A DNA stretch of 64,000 nucleotides from contig NZ_CP082362.1 in the NCBI RefSeq assembly GCF_020740535.1, positions 4,338,501 to 4,402,500 on the forward strand, given 5' to 3'. Of this stretch, positions 44,718 to 53,403 are shown in pieces. Every line of letters starts with the position of its first letter. The stretch's first letter is position 1. This DNA is from Streptomyces profundus. Its GTDB lineage: Bacteria; Actinomycetota; Actinomycetes; Streptomycetales; Streptomycetaceae. The translations under genes were made by a program, and so were the position numbers. The notes beneath the pieces were generated by a model. That model did not search any database. It was not told the origin of the DNA and saw only the letters and a program-made list of their open reading frames with translations.

Positions 44718-45875
44718 ATGCCGCAGGAACAGCAGCACCAGGAAAACCCCGTCCGCCCGCTGGATGGCTTCACCGTCGGCGTCACGGCGGCCAGGCGCGC
44801 CGAGGAGTTGGGCGCGCTGTTGCGGCGGCGCGGGGCCGAGGTGGTGCACGCTCCGGCGCTGCGCATCGTGCCCCTCGCCGACGACGACCAACTGCTCGAC
44901 GCCACCAAGCGGTTGATCGAGCACGCGCCCGACCTGGTGGTGGCGACCACCGCCATCGGCTTCCGCGGCTGGGTGGAGGCGGCCGACGGCTGGGGGGTGG
45001 GCGAGCAGCTGCTGGCCACCCTCGCCACCGCCGAGGTGCTGGCGCGCGGCCCCAAGGTGCGCGGCGCGATCCGGGCCGCTGGGCTGACGGAGAGCTGGTC
45101 ACCGGCGTCCGAGTCGATGGCCGAGGTCCTCCAACGCCTGCTGGACCAGGACGTGTCGGGCCGCCGCATCGCGCTCCAACTGCACGGCGAGCCGCTGCCC
45201 GGCTTCATGGAGGCGCTGCGCGCGGCGGGCGCCGAGGTGGTCGACGTGCCGGTCTACCGCTGGATGCCGCCGGCCGACATCACACCCGTCGACCGGATGA
45301 TCGAAACCGTGATCGCGGGCGGGCTTGACGCCGTCACCTTCACCTCGGCCCCCGCCGCCGCTTCGCTGCTCCGCCGCGCCGAGGAACGAGCCCTGCTGGA
45401 ACCGCTGTTGGACGCCTTCAAGCGCGGCGTGCTGGCCGCCTGCGTGGGCCCGGTCACCGCGCTGCCGCTGCGGACGCACGACGTGCCGACCAGGGCACCG
45501 GAACGCTTCCGCCTCGGACCGCTGGTGCAGCTGCTCTGCGCGGAGCTGCCGGCCAGGGCCGAGGCGCTGCCGGTGGCCGGGCACCGGCTGGAGATCCGGG
45601 GGCGCGCGGTGGTGTTGGACGGCGCGCTCCGACCGGTGCCGCCGGCGGGCATGGCCCTGCTGCGCGCCCTGGCGCGCAGGCCGGGGTGGGTTGTCGCGCG
45701 GCCCGATCTGCTGCGCGCGCTTCCGGGCGCCGGGCGCGACGAGCACGCCGTGGAGACGGCGATGGCCCGGCTGCGCACCGCGCTCGGCGCGCCATCGGTG
45801 ATCCAGACCGTGGTCAAACGCGGCTACCGGCTGGCCCTCGACCCGACGCTCGAAGCACCCAAGTACGGCGACTGA
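44718..45875 (+). CDS. nnaR: NnaR: HemD-like domain fused to winged-helix DNA-binding domain
   Basis: This 385-aa protein has an N-terminal uroporphyrinogen-III-synthase-like fold (about residues 15-265, VGVTAARRAEELGALLRRRG and FTSAPAAASLL). The C-terminal OmpR-type winged helix (about 300-375) has HAVETAMARLRTAL and VVKRGYRL. The same fusion, next to narK, is known as NnaR in S. coelicolor and mycobacteria. There it activates nitrite reductase genes, in Streptomyces together with GlnR. It is therefore a regulator rather than a haem-pathway enzyme. ATG 44718 is used; the real N-terminus could be about 12 residues shorter. Confidence 0.92.
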   Translation: MPQEQQHQENPVRPLDGFTVGVTAARRAEELGALLRRRGAEVVHAPALRIVPLADDDQLLDATKRLIEHAPDLVVATTAIGFRGWVEAADGWGVGEQLLATLATAEVLARGPKVRGAIRAAGLTESWSPASESMAEVLQRLLDQDVSGRRIALQLHGEPLPGFMEALRAAGAEVVDVPVYRWMPPADITPVDRMIETVIAGGLDAVTFTSAPAAASLLRRAEERALLEPLLDAFKRGVLAACVGPVTALPLRTHDVPTRAPERFRLGPLVQLLCAELPARAEALPVAGHRLEIRGRAVVLDGALRPVPPAGMALLRALARRPGWVVARPDLLRALPGAGRDEHAVETAMARLRTALGAPSVIQTVVKRGYRLALDPTLEAPKYGD

Positions 45876-45969
45876 CCAGCACCCGGACGTGTCACGGCGG
45901 CTGTCGACGCCGCCAACTTCGCGTACGGTTGACGGCTGCCCTGCACAGCAGCAGAAGGGGGCCGGAACG

Positions 45970-48306
45970 TTGGACGCGCGGGACCGGGAGATCCGGGACG
46001 AGCAACGGCATCTCGACGCCGTGTACGGACGGCTCACGGAGAAGATCCACGAAGCCGAGTACCTGATGGCGGACGCCGCCAGCCGAGTCCAGGTCGGCAC
46101 CCCGGGAGCGCTCGCCGAACGCGACGCCCAGGTCTTCCAGGCCGGGCTCCACCTCTCGCGGCTCAACCGGGAGTTCGAGGACTTCCTCTTCGGCCGGATC
46201 GACCTGCTCGCCGGCAAGGACGGGGTGCGAGGCCCGGACGGCGCCTCCACCTCCGTCGAGCCGGCCGACGACGCGGTACGCGAGGAGGCGGGCGAGCAGA
46301 TCGCCGACATCGCCGAGACCCTGCACATCGGCCGGCTCGGCGTGCTGGACGCGGAGTACGTCCCCCTCGTCATCGACTGGCGCGCGCCGGCCGCCGCGCC
46401 GTTCTACCGCGCCACCCCGCTGCGCCCGGGGCGGGTGGTGCGCCGCCGGGTGATCCGCAGCCGGGGGCGCCGGGTGCTCGGCGTGGAGGACGATCTGCTC
46501 CGCCCCGGGCTGCGCGCGCTGCTCGCCGGCGAGGAGCTGCCCGTGGTCGGCGACGGCGCGCTGATGGCCGCCCTCGGCCGGGAGCGCGGCCACCGGATGA
46601 CGGACATCGTCGCCTCGATCCAGGCCGAGCAGGACGAGGTGATCCGTGCCCCGGCGGGCAAGGTCACCGAGGTCACCGGCGGCCCCGGCACCGGCAAGAC
46701 GGCGGTGGCCCTGCACCGCGCCGCCTACCTGCTCTACCAGGACCGACGCCGCTACGCCGGCGGCATCCTGGTGGTCAGCCCCACGCCGCTGCTGGTCTCC
46801 TACACCGAGGGCGTGCTGCCGGCGCTGGGCGAGGAGGGACAGGTCGCCATCCGCGCGCTGGGCTCGCTGGTGGACGGCTTCGAGGCGGACTCCTACGACG
46901 AGCAGCGGGTCGCCGCCGTCAAGGGCTCCGCCGTGATGGCGCGGGTGCTGGCCCGCGCGGCGCGCGGCGCCGTGGAGGCGCCGGGCGCGCCGGAGACGCT
47001 GCGGGTGGTCGCCTTCGGCCGCCGGGTCGAGCTGGACGCCGGACGTCTCGACCAGGTCCGCCGGCAGGTGCTCGGCGGCACGGCCCCCGTCAACCTGCTG
47101 CGGCCCCGCGCCCGCCGGCTGCTGCTGGACGCGCTCTGGGAGTGCTCGGGGGCGGCGACCCGTTTCCAGGACCCGGAGTTGGCGGCCGAGACCAGGCAGG
47201 CGTTCGCCGACGACATCGGCACCGAGGACGTGTTCCTCGACTTCCTCGCCGCCTGGTGGCCCGAGGTCACGCCGCTCGACGTGCTGCGGTCGATGGCCGA
47301 CGAGCAGCGGCTCTCCCGCTGGGCCAGGCGGCTGCTGCGCCCCCGCGAGGTGCGCCTCGTCGCCCGTTCGCTGCGCCGGATCACCCCGGAGCGCGCGGGG
47401 CTCTCGGCGCATGACGTGGCGCTGCTCGACGAGTTGCGCGCCCTGCTGGGCACCCCCGCCAGGCCGGCGCCGGCGCGCGAGGGCGCCGGGGGGCTGGACG
47501 CGCTTGAGGCGCTCAGCGGCGTCGCCGAGTTGACCACCCACGCGGAGCGCGCGGAGCGGGCCGGGGGGCGTGCGCAACGGGGCGCCAGGGCGGCCCGCGA
47601 CGACGAGGAACGCGCGGACTACACCCATGTGATCGTGGACGAGGCCCAGGACCTCACCCCGATGCAGTGGCGGATGGTGGGCCGGCGCGGCCGGCAGGCC
47701 AGTTGGACGGTGGTCGGCGATCCGGCGCAGAGCTCCTGGTCGGCGCCGGATGAGGCCGCCGAGGAGCAGCGGGCCGCGCTCGGCGGGCGCTCCCGGCGCA
47801 GGTTCGAGCTGACCGTCAACTACCGCAACCCGGCCGAGATCGCCCGGGTCGCCGACGGGGTGCTGGCCCGCGCCATGCCCGGCGCCACGCCGCCGCGCGC
47901 GGTCCGCGCCACCGGCGTCGACCCCCGCTTCGCGGTCGCCGCGACGGCGGACGCGCTGCCCGACGCGGTGCGCGCGGAGGCCGAGCGGCTGCTGGCCGAG
48001 GTGACGGGGACGGTGGGCGTGGTGGTCGCGATGGCGCAGCGCGCCACCGCCAGGGGCTGGCTGGCGGGCGCCGACGACCGTCTGGTGGTGCTGGGCAGCC
48101 TGGAGGCCAAGGGCCTGGAGTACGACGCGACGCTGGTGGTCGCGCCGGCCAGGATCGCCGGCGAGTCCCCGGCCGGGTACCGGGTGCTCTATGTCGCCCT
48201 GACCAGGGCCACCCAACGGCTGACCGTCCTCGCCGGCCCGGACGACGCCCCGGGCCCCGACGGCGTCCCCGCCCTGCTCCGCGCGGACGGGCCGCCGGGC
48301 TCCTGA
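45970..48306 (+). CDS. helD: HelD-like RNA-polymerase-associated UvrD-type ATPase
   Basis: This 778-aa SF1 protein has an N-terminal antiparallel coiled-coil region (about residues 1-100) and Walker A GGPGTGKT (about 237-244). Walker B is VIVDEAQDLTPMQW, with a UvrD-like C-terminal half including LEAKGLEYD and VLYVALTRATQRLTV. Such proteins remove stalled RNA polymerase from DNA; a subgroup (HelR) protects polymerase from rifamycins. The TTG 45970 start is preceded by AGGGGG and fits the family N-terminus. I found no rifamycin-associated element upstream, so resistance function is not supported. Confidence 0.88.
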   Translation: MDARDREIRDEQRHLDAVYGRLTEKIHEAEYLMADAASRVQVGTPGALAERDAQVFQAGLHLSRLNREFEDFLFGRIDLLAGKDGVRGPDGASTSVEPADDAVREEAGEQIADIAETLHIGRLGVLDAEYVPLVIDWRAPAAAPFYRATPLRPGRVVRRRVIRSRGRRVLGVEDDLLRPGLRALLAGEELPVVGDGALMAALGRERGHRMTDIVASIQAEQDEVIRAPAGKVTEVTGGPGTGKTAVALHRAAYLLYQDRRRYAGGILVVSPTPLLVSYTEGVLPALGEEGQVAIRALGSLVDGFEADSYDEQRVAAVKGSAVMARVLARAARGAVEAPGAPETLRVVAFGRRVELDAGRLDQVRRQVLGGTAPVNLLRPRARRLLLDALWECSGAATRFQDPELAAETRQAFADDIGTEDVFLDFLAAWWPEVTPLDVLRSMADEQRLSRWARRLLRPREVRLVARSLRRITPERAGLSAHDVALLDELRALLGTPARPAPAREGAGGLDALEALSGVAELTTHAERAERAGGRAQRGARAARDDEERADYTHVIVDEAQDLTPMQWRMVGRRGRQASWTVVGDPAQSSWSAPDEAAEEQRAALGGRSRRRFELTVNYRNPAEIARVADGVLARAMPGATPPRAVRATGVDPRFAVAATADALPDAVRAEAERLLAEVTGTVGVVVAMAQRATARGWLAGADDRLVVLGSLEAKGLEYDATLVVAPARIAGESPAGYRVLYVALTRATQRLTVLAGPDDAPGPDGVPALLRADGPPGS

Positions 48307-48418
48307 CCCCGGCGGGACCGCCTCGCTGAGACGCACGTCACAGGACGATCGGGTCACATCCCGAATCCGATCGCCCATCCCATGTGTGTTACCGACAGCA
48401 ACGGCGTAGGAGCACCTC

Positions 48419-48889
48419 ATGAACGCTCGACTGAACCCCTTCGGCGCCTCTGGGGCCCAGGCCCTCAAGCACCTCACCTCGGCGGGCCGGGTGATCGAGG
48501 AATCGACGCTGCCCGCCGTGACGCAGGAGCTGGTGAAGATCCGCGCCAGTCAGATCAACGGCTGTGGCTTCTGCACCGACATGCACACCAAGGAGGCGGC
48601 CGAGGCCGGGGAGACCTCGCTGCGCCTCAACCTGATCGCGGCCTGGCAGGACGCCACGGTCTTCACCGAGGCCGAGCGGGCCGCCCTGGAGCTGACGGAG
48701 CAGGGCACCCGGATCGCCGACGCCGCCGGCGGCGTCTCCGACGAGGTGTGGGACAAGGCGAACAAGCACTTCGACGAGGACCAACTCGCCGCCCTGGTGT
48801 ATCTGATCGCGATCATCAACGCCTTCAACCGCCTGAACGTCATCGTCCGCAACCCCGCCGGCCACTACCGGCCCGGACAGTTCGCCTGA
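48419..48889 (+). CDS. Carboxymuconolactone decarboxylase/AhpD-like protein
   Basis: A 156-aa all-helical protein with the AhpD-type redox motif CGFCTDMHTKEA (Cys-x2-Cys, His four residues on). It supports alkylhydroperoxidase or disulfide-reductase chemistry rather than true decarboxylation. ATG 48419 follows TAGGAGC. It is a single gene upstream of a strong hairpin. Proteins of this type in Streptomyces are often controlled by peroxide- or ECF-sigma systems, but no regulator is adjacent. Confidence 0.88.
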   Translation: MNARLNPFGASGAQALKHLTSAGRVIEESTLPAVTQELVKIRASQINGCGFCTDMHTKEAAEAGETSLRLNLIAAWQDATVFTEAERAALELTEQGTRIADAAGGVSDEVWDKANKHFDEDQLAALVYLIAIINAFNRLNVIVRNPAGHYRPGQFA

Positions 48890-48913
48890 GCGGGCGTTCC
48901 GGCCGACACCGAC

Positions 48914-48947
48914 GGCGCCGCCGACGCCAAGACGCGTCGGCGGCGCC
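48914..48947 (+). terminator. Hairpin terminator after the AhpD-like gene
   Basis: GGCGCCGCCGACGC (48914-48927) is perfectly complementary to 48934-48947 across the loop CAAGAC, 25 bp after the stop codon. Confidence 0.85.
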
Positions 48948-48983
48948 TCCGCCGCACCGCCCTGACCTGCGCCAAGACACCGG

Positions 48984-49011
48984 TTGACCCTTGGGCTCAG
49001 TGCGGTAGCCT
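48984..49011 (+). promoter_or_regulatory. Probable housekeeping-sigma promoter of the malic enzyme gene
   Basis: TTGACC (48984-48989), a 16-bp spacer and TAGCCT (49006-49011) match the Streptomyces TTGACN/TAGNNT consensus. Transcription would start near 49018, giving a leader of roughly 270 nt. Confidence 0.55.
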
Positions 49012-49142
49012 GGATGGTGGCACCGGCCCGTTCCATGCCCCCGGGCCCAACCATTGTCGCTACGAGCGACCACTTGCCGCGAGGCGAGCTGGCGGGTCGG
49101 TGTCCTTGACTTCCTCACCTCCCGGGATCTCTTCCCGAGGCT

Positions 49143-49162
49143 TGACAGCGCTGTTAGCGTCA
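49143..49162. promoter_or_regulatory. Palindromic element in the malic enzyme leader
   Basis: TGAC and GTCA bracket a core containing the perfect palindrome ACAGCGCTGT (49145-49154). It lies about 130 bp downstream of the predicted promoter. It could be an operator for a GntR-like repressor or belong to a second promoter (TTGACA at 49142-49147). Confidence 0.35.
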
Positions 49163-49286
49163 GGCCGATCAGTGTGGTCCCGGCTTCGGCCGCCCTGGGC
49201 GCCTCTCGTAGGGTGACAGCGGTTGAGCCGGCGGCAGGCCGTCCCTTGGCCCCCGCGCGGACCAGGAAAGTGAAGGAAGTTCGGCC

Positions 49287-50690
49287 ATGGCAACGGCGCC
49301 CAGTGTCTCGTACTCGATGACGGTCCGGCTGGAGGTGCCAGCGAGTGGCACGGCCGTCAGTCAGCTCACCACGGTGGTCGAGTCCTCCGGCGGGTCGGTC
49401 ACCGGCCTCGACGTGACCGCTTCCGGACACGAGAAGCTGCGGATCGACGTGACCATCGCGGCCAGCTCGACGGCGCACGCCGACGAGATCGTGCAGAAGC
49501 TGCGCGGCATCGACGGCGTCTCGTTGGGCAAGGTCTCGGACCGGACGTTCCTGATGCATCTCGGCGGCAAGATCGAGATGTCGTCGAAGCACCCGATTCG
49601 CAACCGTGATGATTTGTCCATGATCTACACGCCGGGCGTGGCCCGGGTGTGCACCCAGATCGCCGCGCACCCCGAGGACGCCAGGCGGTTGACCATCAAG
49701 CGCAACAGCGTCGCCGTGGTCACCGACGGCTCGGCCGTGTTGGGGCTCGGCAACATCGGCCCGCACGCGGCGCTGCCGGTGATGGAGGGCAAGGCGGCGC
49801 TCTTCAAGCGGTTCGCCGGCATCGACGCCTGGCCGCTCTGCCTGGACACCCAGGACCCGGACGCCATCGTGGAGATCGTCAAGGCGATCGCCCCCGGGTT
49901 CGCCGGGATCAACCTGGAGGACATCTCCGCGCCGCGCTGCTTCGAGATCGAGGCCAGGCTGCGGGAGGCGTTGGACATCCCGGTCTTCCACGACGACCAG
50001 CACGGCACCGCGATCGTGGTGCTCGCCGCGCTGCACAACGCGATGCGCGTGGTCGGCAAGGAGTTGGGCGACGTCCGGGTGGTGATGTCGGGCGCGGGCG
50101 CCGCGGGGACCGCCATCCTCAAGCTGTTGCTGGCCGCCGGCGTCAAGCACGCGGTGGTGACCGACCTCTACGGCGTGGTGCACGCGGGCCGGGACGATCT
50201 GGTCGGCGCCGACGGGGACTCCCCGCTGCGTTGGATCGCCGACAACACCAACCCCGACGGTGTGACGGGCACGTTGGGCGAGGCGATCGTGGACGCCGAT
50301 GTGTTCATCGGTGTTTCCGCCCCCGACGTCCTGACCGGCGAGGATGTGGCCGCGATGGCGGACGGCGCGATCGTCTTCGCCCTCGCGAACCCGGACCCGG
50401 AGATCGATCCGGCGCTCGCCCGGCAGACGGCCGCCGTGGTGGCCACCGGACGCTCCGACTTCCCCAACCAGATCAACAACGTCCTGGTCTTTCCCGGGGT
50501 GTTCCGCGGCCTGCTGGACGCCCAGTCGCGTTCGGTCAGCACGGCGATGATGCTGGCGGCGGCGCGCGCCCTCGCCGATGTGGTGGGAGTCGACGAGTTG
50601 AACGCCAACTACATCGTGCCCAGTGTCTTCAACGAGCGGGTCTCGGGGGCCGTCGCCGAGGCGGTCCGGCAGGCCGCGCGACAGGGCTGA
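49287..50690 (+). CDS. Malic enzyme with N-terminal ACT domain
   Basis: A 467-aa enzyme that decarboxylates L-malate to pyruvate with NAD(P)+. Residues about 8-80 form an ACT regulatory domain (VRLEVPASGTAVSQLTTVVE). The catalytic domain follows (MIYTPGVARVCTQI, the Lys-containing LTIKRNSVAVVTDGSAVLG and VFHDDQHGTAIV). The nucleotide-binding Rossmann segment is VVMSGAGAAGTAIL. In S. coelicolor the syntenic enzyme is, from memory, NAD-dependent, but cofactor choice is not certain from sequence. The start is ATG 49287. Confidence 0.93.
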   Translation: MATAPSVSYSMTVRLEVPASGTAVSQLTTVVESSGGSVTGLDVTASGHEKLRIDVTIAASSTAHADEIVQKLRGIDGVSLGKVSDRTFLMHLGGKIEMSSKHPIRNRDDLSMIYTPGVARVCTQIAAHPEDARRLTIKRNSVAVVTDGSAVLGLGNIGPHAALPVMEGKAALFKRFAGIDAWPLCLDTQDPDAIVEIVKAIAPGFAGINLEDISAPRCFEIEARLREALDIPVFHDDQHGTAIVVLAALHNAMRVVGKELGDVRVVMSGAGAAGTAILKLLLAAGVKHAVVTDLYGVVHAGRDDLVGADGDSPLRWIADNTNPDGVTGTLGEAIVDADVFIGVSAPDVLTGEDVAAMADGAIVFALANPDPEIDPALARQTAAVVATGRSDFPNQINNVLVFPGVFRGLLDAQSRSVSTAMMLAAARALADVVGVDELNANYIVPSVFNERVSGAVAEAVRQAARQG

Positions 50691-50997
50691 CGTCAACTCC
50701 CCGCACGCGGGGAGAGCCGCCCCGCGGCGCGCGGGGCGGCGAGTCGGTTGCCAGCGGGCTCCGACTGCCCCTTAGGGTGACCGGGAGGCACGGCCTCGGG
50801 CACGTCGCACCTGCGGACCTGGGCGCTCATCAGGCGTCCGACCGGGGGCCTCGGATTGGCCTTCCCGCCACTGGTGAGGGCAGGATGCGTACCCGGGCGC
50901 CAGGGAGGACCCCTGGTCCTGGCAGTGTCAGTGGGTCCTGGCAGCATCGGCTTCGATCTCACGCCTCATTGGCAAGATGAACTTGGGAGTACGTAAT
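50691..50997. other. Non-coding interval upstream of hupA
   Basis: The 307 bp hold one perfect hairpin (50716-50740) soon after the malic enzyme stop. The final 50 bp are AT-richer and lead into the HU Shine-Dalgarno GGGAG. No promoter hexamers stand out and no gene is visible. Confidence 0.5.
50716..50740 (+). terminator. Malic enzyme terminator
   Basis: GCCGCCCCGC (50716-50725) and its exact complement (50731-50740) flank GGCGC, 26 bp after the stop. Confidence 0.75.
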
Positions 50998-51279
50998 ATG
51001 AACCGCAGTGAGCTGGTGGCCGCTCTGTCCGAGCGCGCCGAGGTGACCCGGAAGGACGCCGACGCCGTCCTGGCGGCCCTCGCCGAGACGGTGGGGGAGG
51101 TCGTGGCCAAGGGCGACGAGAAGGTCACCATCCCCGGTTTCCTGACCTTCGAGCGCACCCACCGCGCGGCTCGCACCGCCCGCAACCCGCAGACCGGCGA
51201 GCCCATCCAGATCCCGGCCGGGTACAGCGTGAAGGTGTCCGCGGGCACCAAGCTGAAGGAAGCCGCCAAGGGCAAGTGA
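50998..51279 (+). CDS. hupA: DNA-binding protein HU
   Basis: A 93-aa HU/IHF-fold nucleoid protein: MNRSELVAAL, GFLTFERTHRAARTARNPQTGEPIQIPA (DNA-minor-groove arm, about residues 45-72) and the C-terminal KLKEAAKGK. It lacks the long Lys/Ala tail of the second Streptomyces HU (HupS), so it is the vegetative HupA type. The start is ATG 50998 with GGGAG. A frame-extending ATG at 50977 is rejected because homology begins at MNRSEL. It is monocistronic with a strong terminator. Confidence 0.95.
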   Translation: MNRSELVAALSERAEVTRKDADAVLAALAETVGEVVAKGDEKVTIPGFLTFERTHRAARTARNPQTGEPIQIPAGYSVKVSAGTKLKEAAKGK

Positions 51280-51297
51280 CCGTCGGGTGAAGACGGC

Positions 51298-51331
51298 TAA
51301 GGGGTGGCCCCCTGGAGGGGGCCACCCCTTA
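51298..51331. terminator. Perfect 15-bp hairpin between hupA and murA
   Basis: TAAGGGGTGGCCCCC (51298-51312), loop TGGA, then an exact complement (51317-51331). It is placed between the convergent hupA (stop 51279) and murA (stop 51383) and probably serves both. Confidence 0.9.
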
Positions 51332-51382
51332 CGCGTGTTCGTTCACTCTTCGCTCATCTGTGCCATGGGCGCGGGCGGGTGG

Positions 51383-52702
51383 TCAGGGGCGTTCGACCTT
51401 GGCGCCCAACTCCTCAAGTTTGTGGAGGAAGTTCTCATAGCCCCGGTTGATCAGCTCGATGCCGTGCACCCGTGAGGTGCCCTGCGCCGCCAACGCCGCG
51501 ATCAGGTAGGAGAATCCCCCGCGCAGGTCGGGGATGACCAGATCGCCGCCCTGGAGCGTGGTCGGCCCCGACACCACCGCCGAGTGCAGGAAGTTCCGCT
51601 GGCCGAAGCGGCAGGGCGTGCCGCCCAGGCACTCCCGGTAGAGCTGGATGTGCGCGCCCATCTGGTTGAGCGCGCTGGTGAAGCCCAACCGGGACTCGTA
51701 GACGGTCTCGTGCACGATGGAGAGCCCGGACGCCTGCGTCAGGGCCACCACCAGCGGCTGCTGCCAGTCCGTCTGGAAGCCGGGGTGGACGTCCGTCTCC
51801 AGCGCGATGGCGTTCAACGGGCCGCCCGGGTGCCAGAACCTGATCCCCGACTCGTCCACCTCGAACGCGCCGCCGACCTTGCGGTAGACGTTCAGAAACG
51901 TCAGCATCTCCCGCTGGCTGGCGCCGCGGACATAGACGCTGCCCTTGGTGGCCAGCGCGGCGCTCGCCCAGGAGGCGGCCTCAAGGCGGTCGGGCAGCGC
52001 CCGGTGGGTGTAGCCGCCGAGCCGGTCGACGCCGGTGATCCTGATGGTGCGGTCGGTGTCCAGGGAGATGATCGCGCCCATCTTCTGCAGCACGCAGATC
52101 AGGTCCTCGATCTCCGGCTCGACGGCGGCGTTGGTCAGCTCCGTCACCCCCTCGGCCAGCACGGCGGTGAGCAGCACCTGCTCCGTGGAGCCGACCGAGG
52201 GGTAGGGCAGCCTGATCCGGCAGCCGCGCAGCCGCTGCGGGGCCTCCAGGTACTGGCCGTCGGCCCGCTTCTCGATCACGGCGCCGAACTGGCGCAGCAC
52301 GTCGAAGTGGAAGTCGACCGGCCGGCCGCCGATGTCGCAGCCGCCGAGCCCCGGGATGAACGCGTGCCCGAGGCGGTGCAGCAGCGGGCCGCAGAAGAGG
52401 ATGGGAATCCTCGACGAGCCGGCGTGCGCGTCGATGTCGGCCACGTTCGCGCTTTCCACGTGCGAGGGGTCGAGCACCAGCTCGCCCGGCTCCTCGCCGC
52501 TGCGCACCGTCACCCCGTGCAGCTGGAGGAGGCCGCGCACCACCCGCACGTCACGGATCTCCGGCACGTTGCGCAGCCGGCTGGGCGCGCTGCCGAGGAG
52601 GGCCGCCACCATGGCCTTGGGGACCAGGTTCTTCGCCCCTCGGACCCGGATCTCGCCCTCGATCGGGGTGCCGCCGTGAACAAGGAGTACGTCGTCGGTC
52701 AT
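51383..52702 (-). CDS. murA: UDP-N-acetylglucosamine 1-carboxyvinyltransferase
   Basis: This 439-aa enolpyruvyl transferase catalyses the first committed step of peptidoglycan synthesis, from UDP-GlcNAc and PEP. It has RVRGAKNLVPKAMVAALLG near the N-terminus (substrate-binding Lys-Asn pair) and the flexible-loop GGCDIGGRP, with catalytic Cys at about residue 122. Cys rather than Asp at this position predicts sensitivity to fosfomycin, unlike the mycobacterial enzyme. The start is ATG 52702. It is divergent from the YqgE-like gene, 132 bp apart. Confidence 0.95.
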   Translation of the reverse strand: MTDDVLLVHGGTPIEGEIRVRGAKNLVPKAMVAALLGSAPSRLRNVPEIRDVRVVRGLLQLHGVTVRSGEEPGELVLDPSHVESANVADIDAHAGSSRIPILFCGPLLHRLGHAFIPGLGGCDIGGRPVDFHFDVLRQFGAVIEKRADGQYLEAPQRLRGCRIRLPYPSVGSTEQVLLTAVLAEGVTELTNAAVEPEIEDLICVLQKMGAIISLDTDRTIRITGVDRLGGYTHRALPDRLEAASWASAALATKGSVYVRGASQREMLTFLNVYRKVGGAFEVDESGIRFWHPGGPLNAIALETDVHPGFQTDWQQPLVVALTQASGLSIVHETVYESRLGFTSALNQMGAHIQLYRECLGGTPCRFGQRNFLHSAVVSGPTTLQGGDLVIPDLRGGFSYLIAALAAQGTSRVHGIELINRGYENFLHKLEELGAKVERP

Positions 52703-52834
52703 GGAACTCGCGATCTCTTCGGGAGGGGTGCGGGGGACCACTTCGAAATGGTAATGGCCGCACGCCGCCCGGCCCCCGCACCCCGGCCGGGGGCGCCCCT
52801 CCCCCCGGGGTCCCGAATACGGAATCATGGGCGC

Positions 52835-53392
52835 ATGCCCGAGGTCTCCTCGTTCACCGGGCGGCTGCTGGTGGCCACCCCAGCCCTGTCCGACCCCAAC
52901 TTCGACCGCTCCGTCGTGCTGCTGCTCGACCACGACGAGGACGGCGCGCTCGGCGTGGTGCTGAACCGGCCGACCCCGGTCGGCGTGTCCGAGGTGCTGG
53001 AGCCCTGGGCGGCGCTCGCCGGGGAGCCGGGGGTGGTCTTCCAGGGCGGCCCGGTCGCGCTGGACGCCGCCCTGGCGCTGGCCGTGGTGCCGGGCGTCGG
53101 CCCGTTGGGCTGGCGGCGGGTGCACGGCTCGATCGGCCTCGTCGATCTGGAGGCCCCGCCCGAGGTGCTGGCCGCCGAGGTGGGCTCGTTGCGGGTCTTC
53201 GCCGGCTACGCGGGCTGGGGCCCTGACCAGCTGGAGCGGGAGCTGGAGGAGGGCGCCTGGTATGTCGTGGACTCGGAGCCCGGCGATGTGTCGGTGCCCC
53301 GGCCCGAGAGCCTCTGGCGGGCGGTGCTGCGCCGGCAGCACGGCAGTCTCGCCATGCTCGCCACATATCCGGACGACGCCTCGCTCAATTAG
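52835..53392 (+). CDS. YqgE/AlgH family protein
   Basis: This 185-aa protein starts MPEVSSFTGRLLVATPAL. It has the family motifs FDRSVVLLLDHDEDGALGVVLNRPT and VFAGYAGWGPDQLERELEEGAW. It is a widespread UPF0301 family with no firmly established biochemical role. It is cytoplasmic. The DUF3039 gene follows after 11 bp, so the two form an operon. Confidence 0.93.
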   Translation: MPEVSSFTGRLLVATPALSDPNFDRSVVLLLDHDEDGALGVVLNRPTPVGVSEVLEPWAALAGEPGVVFQGGPVALDAALALAVVPGVGPLGWRRVHGSIGLVDLEAPPEVLAAEVGSLRVFAGYAGWGPDQLERELEEGAWYVVDSEPGDVSVPRPESLWRAVLRRQHGSLAMLATYPDDASLN

Positions 53393-53403
53393 GCTAGGTA
53401 CTC

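Larger units (their letters stand above)
48890..49286. other. Non-coding interval upstream of the malic enzyme gene
   Basis: The 397 bp contain a strong hairpin (48914-48947), a good promoter (48984-49011) and a palindromic element (49143-49162). A likely long 5' leader of about 270 nt follows. No gene is visible in it. Confidence 0.6.

Noticed and set aside
45876..45969. Rifamycin-associated element upstream of the HelD-type gene
   Set aside because: No inverted repeat resembling the GGGGCTTGC element could be found in the upstream 94 bp.
52703..53341. 652-codon frame extending murA through the YqgE-like gene
   Set aside because: The added N-terminus is antisense to the conserved YqgE-like protein; MurA homology begins at ATG 52702.
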